Made by a program: the position numbers and the translations under genes. 16,623 nucleotides of DNA from CAYNGH01 sp964396845. Lineage in GTDB: Bacteria > Vulcanimicrobiota > JAJTBE01 > CAYNGH01. Shown piece after piece: positions 13,810 to 16,623 of this stretch. Below the pieces are notes generated by a model. That model did no database searches. It worked only from the letters and a program-made list of their open reading frames with translations, and was not told where the DNA came from. The stretch is from NCBI GenBank assembly GCA_964396845.1, contig CAYNGH010000068.1, forward strand, positions 1 to 16,623, written 5' to 3'. The stretch's first letter is position 1. Each line of letters opens with the position of its first letter.

Positions 13810-14333
13810 ATTTTCTCTTCCCATTCTTTTTGTATTTTATTTAATATCTCCCGGTATGAGGGCTGTTGAATCTTCCCAGCCCACATTACCACTGCATCCT
13901 CGCCGTTGGCATAATATCTTTTCCGCTGACCGATCTTTACAAACCCGAACCTTTCGTAAAGCTTCCGGGCGGGAGCATTCCCTGTGGCGACTTCCAGAGT
14001 TGCCCACCGGCATCCCCTGTTGACAGCCTGATCCATGAGGCACCATATCAGGCACTTGCCCAGTCGTTTTCCCCGCATATCTGGATGAACCGCCACGGTG
14101 GTGATGTGGGCTTCGTCCATAATAATCCAGGCTCCGATGAAACCTGCCAATTTCCCACGGCTGCGGCAGACAAGGTAACACGCAGTCCGGCTGTTGCCAA
14201 TCTCATTTAGGTATGATTCTTCTGTCCAGGATTCCCCGAAACAGAGTTCCTCCAAGTCCACCATGGCACGAATATCCCCCTTGAGGGCAGGAGCTATGAC
14301 AACGGGAATTTTCTCGGTGAAGTCCTTAACCAC
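13764..14333 (-). CDS. rimI: Ribosomal-protein-alanine N-acetyltransferase RimI
   Basis: This GNAT-family acetyltransferase uses acetyl-CoA to acetylate a protein N-terminus; the model RimI modifies ribosomal protein S18. Visible are the acceptor-side CFGESWTEESYLNEI (31-45), the acetyl-CoA motif VAVHPDMRGKRLG (80-92) with the R-x-x-G-x-G/A pattern, LEVATGNAPARKLYERFGF (113-131) and the RKRYY end of the fold. Typical RimI proteins are near 150 residues; this one has 189, with about 12 extra at the front and a charged C-terminal extension of about 30. The last part of that extension is encoded in DNA shared with the start of tsaD. The start is GTG 14333, preceded by AGAGGA at eight bases, and overlaps the end of tsaB by eight bases. 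Its place between tsaB and tsaD is a common order. Confidence 0.92.
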   Translation of the reverse strand: MVKDFTEKIPVVIAPALKGDIRAMVDLEELCFGESWTEESYLNEIGNSRTACYLVCRSRGKLAGFIGAWIIMDEAHITTVAVHPDMRGKRLGKCLIWCLMDQAVNRGCRWATLEVATGNAPARKLYERFGFVKIGQRKRYYANGEDAVVMWAGKIQQPSYREILNKIQKEWEEKICLSWESKPPVMKLQ

Positions 14334-15039
14334 AAGGTTTTTCCTCTATAAGGGGCCTGGGAGGAGTGGCCACAAATTCACGCATGTAACAGGCATTCAC
14401 CTTGAGAAAGTTCACAGTTTTTCCGCTGTGAAGGAGTTCTTTAGCCAGCCGGGCAACGACTTCTCCCCGGGGGTTGTCATAGGGATCCCCGAAAGTGCGG
14501 TAATCGATTTGAAGGCACTCCCCGAAGGCCAGCCGGGGGTTTTTCCACACAGTCCCGATAATGATGGGATTCTCCCCGGACAGGGTGTTGAGATGAGCTA
14601 CGCAGTCATCAAAAGCTGCCCGCCGGTATCCTCCCTGAAGCTGAACATTGTCGCCGGCCTTGCGGTAGAGGCCATAGAACACCTCTCCCTTCCGGGCATC
14701 AAGGCATGCCGCCACCAGTCCATCACCGGGACATCCCGCGGTTAAAGCATCGATGGTATTCACCGGGCCTATGGGGATTCCCGTTGCCTGGGAGATGGTT
14801 TTTGCCGTGGCAAGTCCCAGACGGATCCCCGTGAAGGATCCCGGCCCTCTGGTAACTCCGATCACATCAAGCTCCTCCGGTTCAATGCCGGCTTCTTTTA
14901 ACATCTCAGAAATCATGGGCACAAGAACCGTCAGCTGTCGCCGGGGAGCAGTTCCCCGACGGCTGATGGCTGGCAAGCCATCCACCATCAGGGCTGCATC
15001 AACGGTATCGGTGCAGGTGTCAATTCCCAGAATTTTCAT
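14326..15039 (-). CDS. tsaB: tRNA threonylcarbamoyladenosine biosynthesis protein TsaB
   Basis: TsaB is the non-catalytic ASKHA-fold partner that dimerises with TsaD and is needed for t6A formation. The 237 residues begin MKILGIDTCTDTVDAAL and contain the family hallmark GVTRGPGSFTGIRLGLATAK (about 67-86), the dimer-forming region. The C-terminal part is variable, as usual. The start is taken as ATG 15039 because the family begins exactly there; a start at 15084 would add 15 residues without homology. It overlaps the end of tsaE by 20 bases and the start of rimI by 8, so the operon is compact and coupled. Confidence 0.94.
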   Translation of the reverse strand: MKILGIDTCTDTVDAALMVDGLPAISRRGTAPRRQLTVLVPMISEMLKEAGIEPEELDVIGVTRGPGSFTGIRLGLATAKTISQATGIPIGPVNTIDALTAGCPGDGLVAACLDARKGEVFYGLYRKAGDNVQLQGGYRRAAFDDCVAHLNTLSGENPIIIGTVWKNPRLAFGECLQIDYRTFGDPYDNPRGEVVARLAKELLHSGKTVNFLKVNACYMREFVATPPRPLIEEKPCG

Positions 15040-15502
15040 ATTCCAACAGTTCCCTTTCAAGCCGGGGATATTCCGCCGGTTCAAACATCACCGCAATATG
15101 ACGGCTGTGAATATTCTCCCCGTATTCGAGATGTACCCCCACTGCGTTATTGGTGCCGGGAATTTCAAACCGGTCAGCCCATTCCACAAGATAAACCGAT
15201 GCGGAATCGCTCATCTCCTCCCAGCCGATATTTACCAGCTCATCCACATCTCCCAGCCGATAAAGATCAATATGGTGAACCAGGGCATCCCGTCCCTGGT
15301 ATTGCCAACACAAAACAAAGGTTGGGCTTTTAACCGGCGAATCGACTCCCAGGGCCTGGCAGATACCCCCGATGAGGGTCGTCTTTCCTGCTCCCAGCTC
15401 CCCTGTCAGCAGGACCCCCCGGCCAGGCTCAAGGTTTCCTCCGATGATTTCGCCAATATCCCGGCTCCGCTCCGGTGAATGAGAAATAATCCTTACAGTC
15501 AT
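15020..15502 (-). CDS. tsaE: tRNA threonylcarbamoyladenosine biosynthesis ATPase TsaE
   Basis: TsaE is the P-loop ATPase of the bacterial t6A system; it binds the TsaB-TsaD dimer and is needed for multiple turnover. The 160 residues show Walker A GELGAGKTT (34-42), SPTF (59-62), HIDLYRL (77-83) and VEWADR (106-111) with the family's conserved glutamate and tryptophan. The length is normal. It is the first gene of the tsaE-tsaB-rimI-tsaD operon, starting at ATG 15502 with only a weak AGGA upstream. The 112-bp gap to the divergent MoaD-like gene must hold its promoter, but I could not identify one confidently. Confidence 0.95.
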   Translation of the reverse strand: MTVRIISHSPERSRDIGEIIGGNLEPGRGVLLTGELGAGKTTLIGGICQALGVDSPVKSPTFVLCWQYQGRDALVHHIDLYRLGDVDELVNIGWEEMSDSASVYLVEWADRFEIPGTNNAVGVHLEYGENIHSRHIAVMFEPAEYPRLERELLEYENSGN

Positions 15503-15614
15503 AGCAATTCGTATCCTGTTTTACACCAATGCAATTTTCAATCATTTAATTGTTTTTTTATAGGAAAATCCCTGTTTTTAAAGAAAAATCCTTTAATAAA
15601 ACAGGAGGTGTGTT

Positions 15615-15848
15615 ATGAAGGTCACCCTGAAAATTATGGGCCCGGCAAAAAGAAACATCCCGGAGAATCCATCCACCCTTGATCTTCCCGATGAATGCAA
15701 GGTTATCGATATGATGATCAGCCTCGGATATACCGACCTGGAAGCCCGGCGCTTCACCTATGTCCGGCAGGGCATAGCCCTCAGGCCCGCTGATGTGCTT
15801 GCCGAGGGGGATCTTGTTCAGGCGGTTCTGCAGATGGGAGGAGGCTGA
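15615..15848 (+). CDS. MoaD/ThiS-family sulfur-carrier protein
   Basis: This 77-residue beta-grasp protein ends in the sequence QMGGG, carrying the C-terminal Gly-Gly that is adenylated and thiocarboxylated in sulfur carriers. The body has the ThiS/MoaD pattern: KVTLKIMGPAKR strand, a helix around CKVIDMMISLGY, and the final LAEGDLVQAVLQMGGG turn. It may supply sulfur for molybdopterin (MoaD role) or for another cofactor. The gene has AGGAGGTG before its ATG and stands 71 bp before a molybdenum-hydroxylase FAD subunit gene, which favours a molybdenum-enzyme role, though that is inference. It is short but clearly coding. Confidence 0.85.
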   Translation: MKVTLKIMGPAKRNIPENPSTLDLPDECKVIDMMISLGYTDLEARRFTYVRQGIALRPADVLAEGDLVQAVLQMGGG

Positions 15849-15919
15849 TCAATCTCTGGGAAGGATTCATGAACAGAGTAATTTAATTAATGAATAAATT
15901 ATAAAGAGGAGAGCTGACA

Positions 15920-16623
15920 GTGAGAAACCTGAAAAAATTTTATTATCCCCAGTCCCTGGGAGAAATCCTTGAGCTGTTGCGGGATCCGTCGGAAAACCGA
16001 ATGATTCTGGCCGGAGGCTCCAGCGTTTCTTTGATGAAGAACGACCGGGTTGAAGCCCTCATCGACATCACCCGTGCCGGGCTTGATTATATCAGGGACG
16101 AAAAAGGTTTTGTGGCCATCGGTGCTGCCACCAGAATTCAGGATATTTATAAGTCGCCGGTGGTAAAAGAGCTGGCCAACGGGATGATGCAGAACGCCGC
16201 ATTGGATGTGGCCTCAAGACCTCTTAGGAATACCATCACCCTTGGGGGCAACATCTCGGGTCTGCGGGTCTGGTCCGACATGCCCACGGTTCTCCTTGCC
16301 CTGGATGCCACGGTGAAGGTTCAAGGATCCCAGGAGAAAATGATCCCCGCAGTGGATTTTTTCCAGTCCCATCCTTCAAAGGTTATCGGCGATGATGCCC
16401 TGGTGACGGAGGTTATCTTCCCCCGAACCCTTGATCAATCCGGGGGGCATTATATCAAGTTTTCCAAGACAAAGGGGGATTATGCCATAATAACTGTGGG
16501 GTGTTACATGGAATTTGAAGAAGATACCTGTTCCCTTGCCCGCATAGCTGTAGGATCAGTTGCCAATCTCCCGGCCCGGATTACCCAGGCGGAACGCCAT
16601 CTGGAAGGCAGTGCCGTGGATGA
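15920..16623 (+). CDS. Xanthine dehydrogenase-type FAD-binding subunit (3' end outside window)
   Basis: The 5' end is complete and 234 residues are present before the window ends, with about 50 probably missing. It is the FAD subunit (CoxM/XdhB type) of a molybdenum hydroxylase, passing electrons between the iron-sulfur subunit and the acceptor. The sequence shows the PCMH FAD domain: FYYPQSLGEILELL at the start, AGGSSVSL (about 35-42, the usual AGGTDL loop), AIGAATRIQDI, RNTITLGGNISG (about 102-113, FAD pyrophosphate loop) and the C-terminal domain beginning KFSKTKGDYAI. The start is GTG 15920, with AGAGGAGAG upstream. It follows a MoaD-like gene on the same strand. The molybdenum and iron-sulfur subunits are expected downstream. 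The substrate is not determinable here. Confidence 0.9.
   Translation, partial: MRNLKKFYYPQSLGEILELLRDPSENRMILAGGSSVSLMKNDRVEALIDITRAGLDYIRDEKGFVAIGAATRIQDIYKSPVVKELANGMMQNAALDVASRPLRNTITLGGNISGLRVWSDMPTVLLALDATVKVQGSQEKMIPAVDFFQSHPSKVIGDDALVTEVIFPRTLDQSGGHYIKFSKTKGDYAIITVGCYMEFEEDTCSLARIAVGSVANLPARITQAERHLEGSAVD

Noticed and set aside
15040..15084. Longer N-terminus for TsaB
   Set aside because: The extra 15 residues have no family resemblance and are encoded within tsaE. TsaB proteins begin at the MKILGIDT position.

Overview
The window comes from a bacterium, probably an anaerobe. Two gene orders recall Firmicutes/Clostridia-type genomes: a transaldolase-family gene directly before rho, and tsaE-tsaB-rimI-tsaD as one overlapping operon. 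An in-frame UGA in a thioredoxin gene implies selenocysteine decoding, and a molybdenum-hydroxylase locus enters at the right edge. Desulfobacterota or a less studied phylum cannot be excluded from sequence alone. Base composition is near 50% GC, and most genes have a good AGGAGG-type ribosome binding site.

Layout. 1-445 holds no convincing gene but carries a copy of an interspersed repeat. 446-2282 (-) is a MacB/LolD-type ABC exporter pair. 2468-5124 (+) encodes a bifunctional-nuclease-domain protein and a large exported DUF3352-like protein. 5223-6023 (+) is methylthioadenosine phosphorylase. 6181-6603 (-) is a thioredoxin-like lipoprotein whose first active-site cysteine codon is TGA, followed by a SECIS-like hairpin; read naively it looks like two short broken ORFs. 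6714-7715 (-) is a GGDEF protein behind a consensus promoter with an inverted repeat at its start point. Divergent from it lie two tandem paralogous membrane-anchored proteins (7925-8632 and 8786-9379), then an ABC-2 permease (9438-10493), a fructose-6-phosphate aldolase/transaldolase-family enzyme (10509-11162) and rho (11182-12453). A repeat-rich gap (12454-12807) separates rho from the convergent t6A operon tsaE-tsaB-rimI-tsaD (15502 to 12808). At the right edge a MoaD/ThiS-like protein precedes the FAD subunit of a xanthine-dehydrogenase-type enzyme, which runs off the window.

The strongest findings are the selenocysteine thioredoxin lipoprotein with its SECIS candidate, a four-copy intergenic repeat family built around a hairpin with a conserved TGG loop, and the divergent GGDEF/paralog-pair locus with readable promoter architecture. 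The core genes (rho, mtnP, tsaBDE, rimI) look ordinary and intact.
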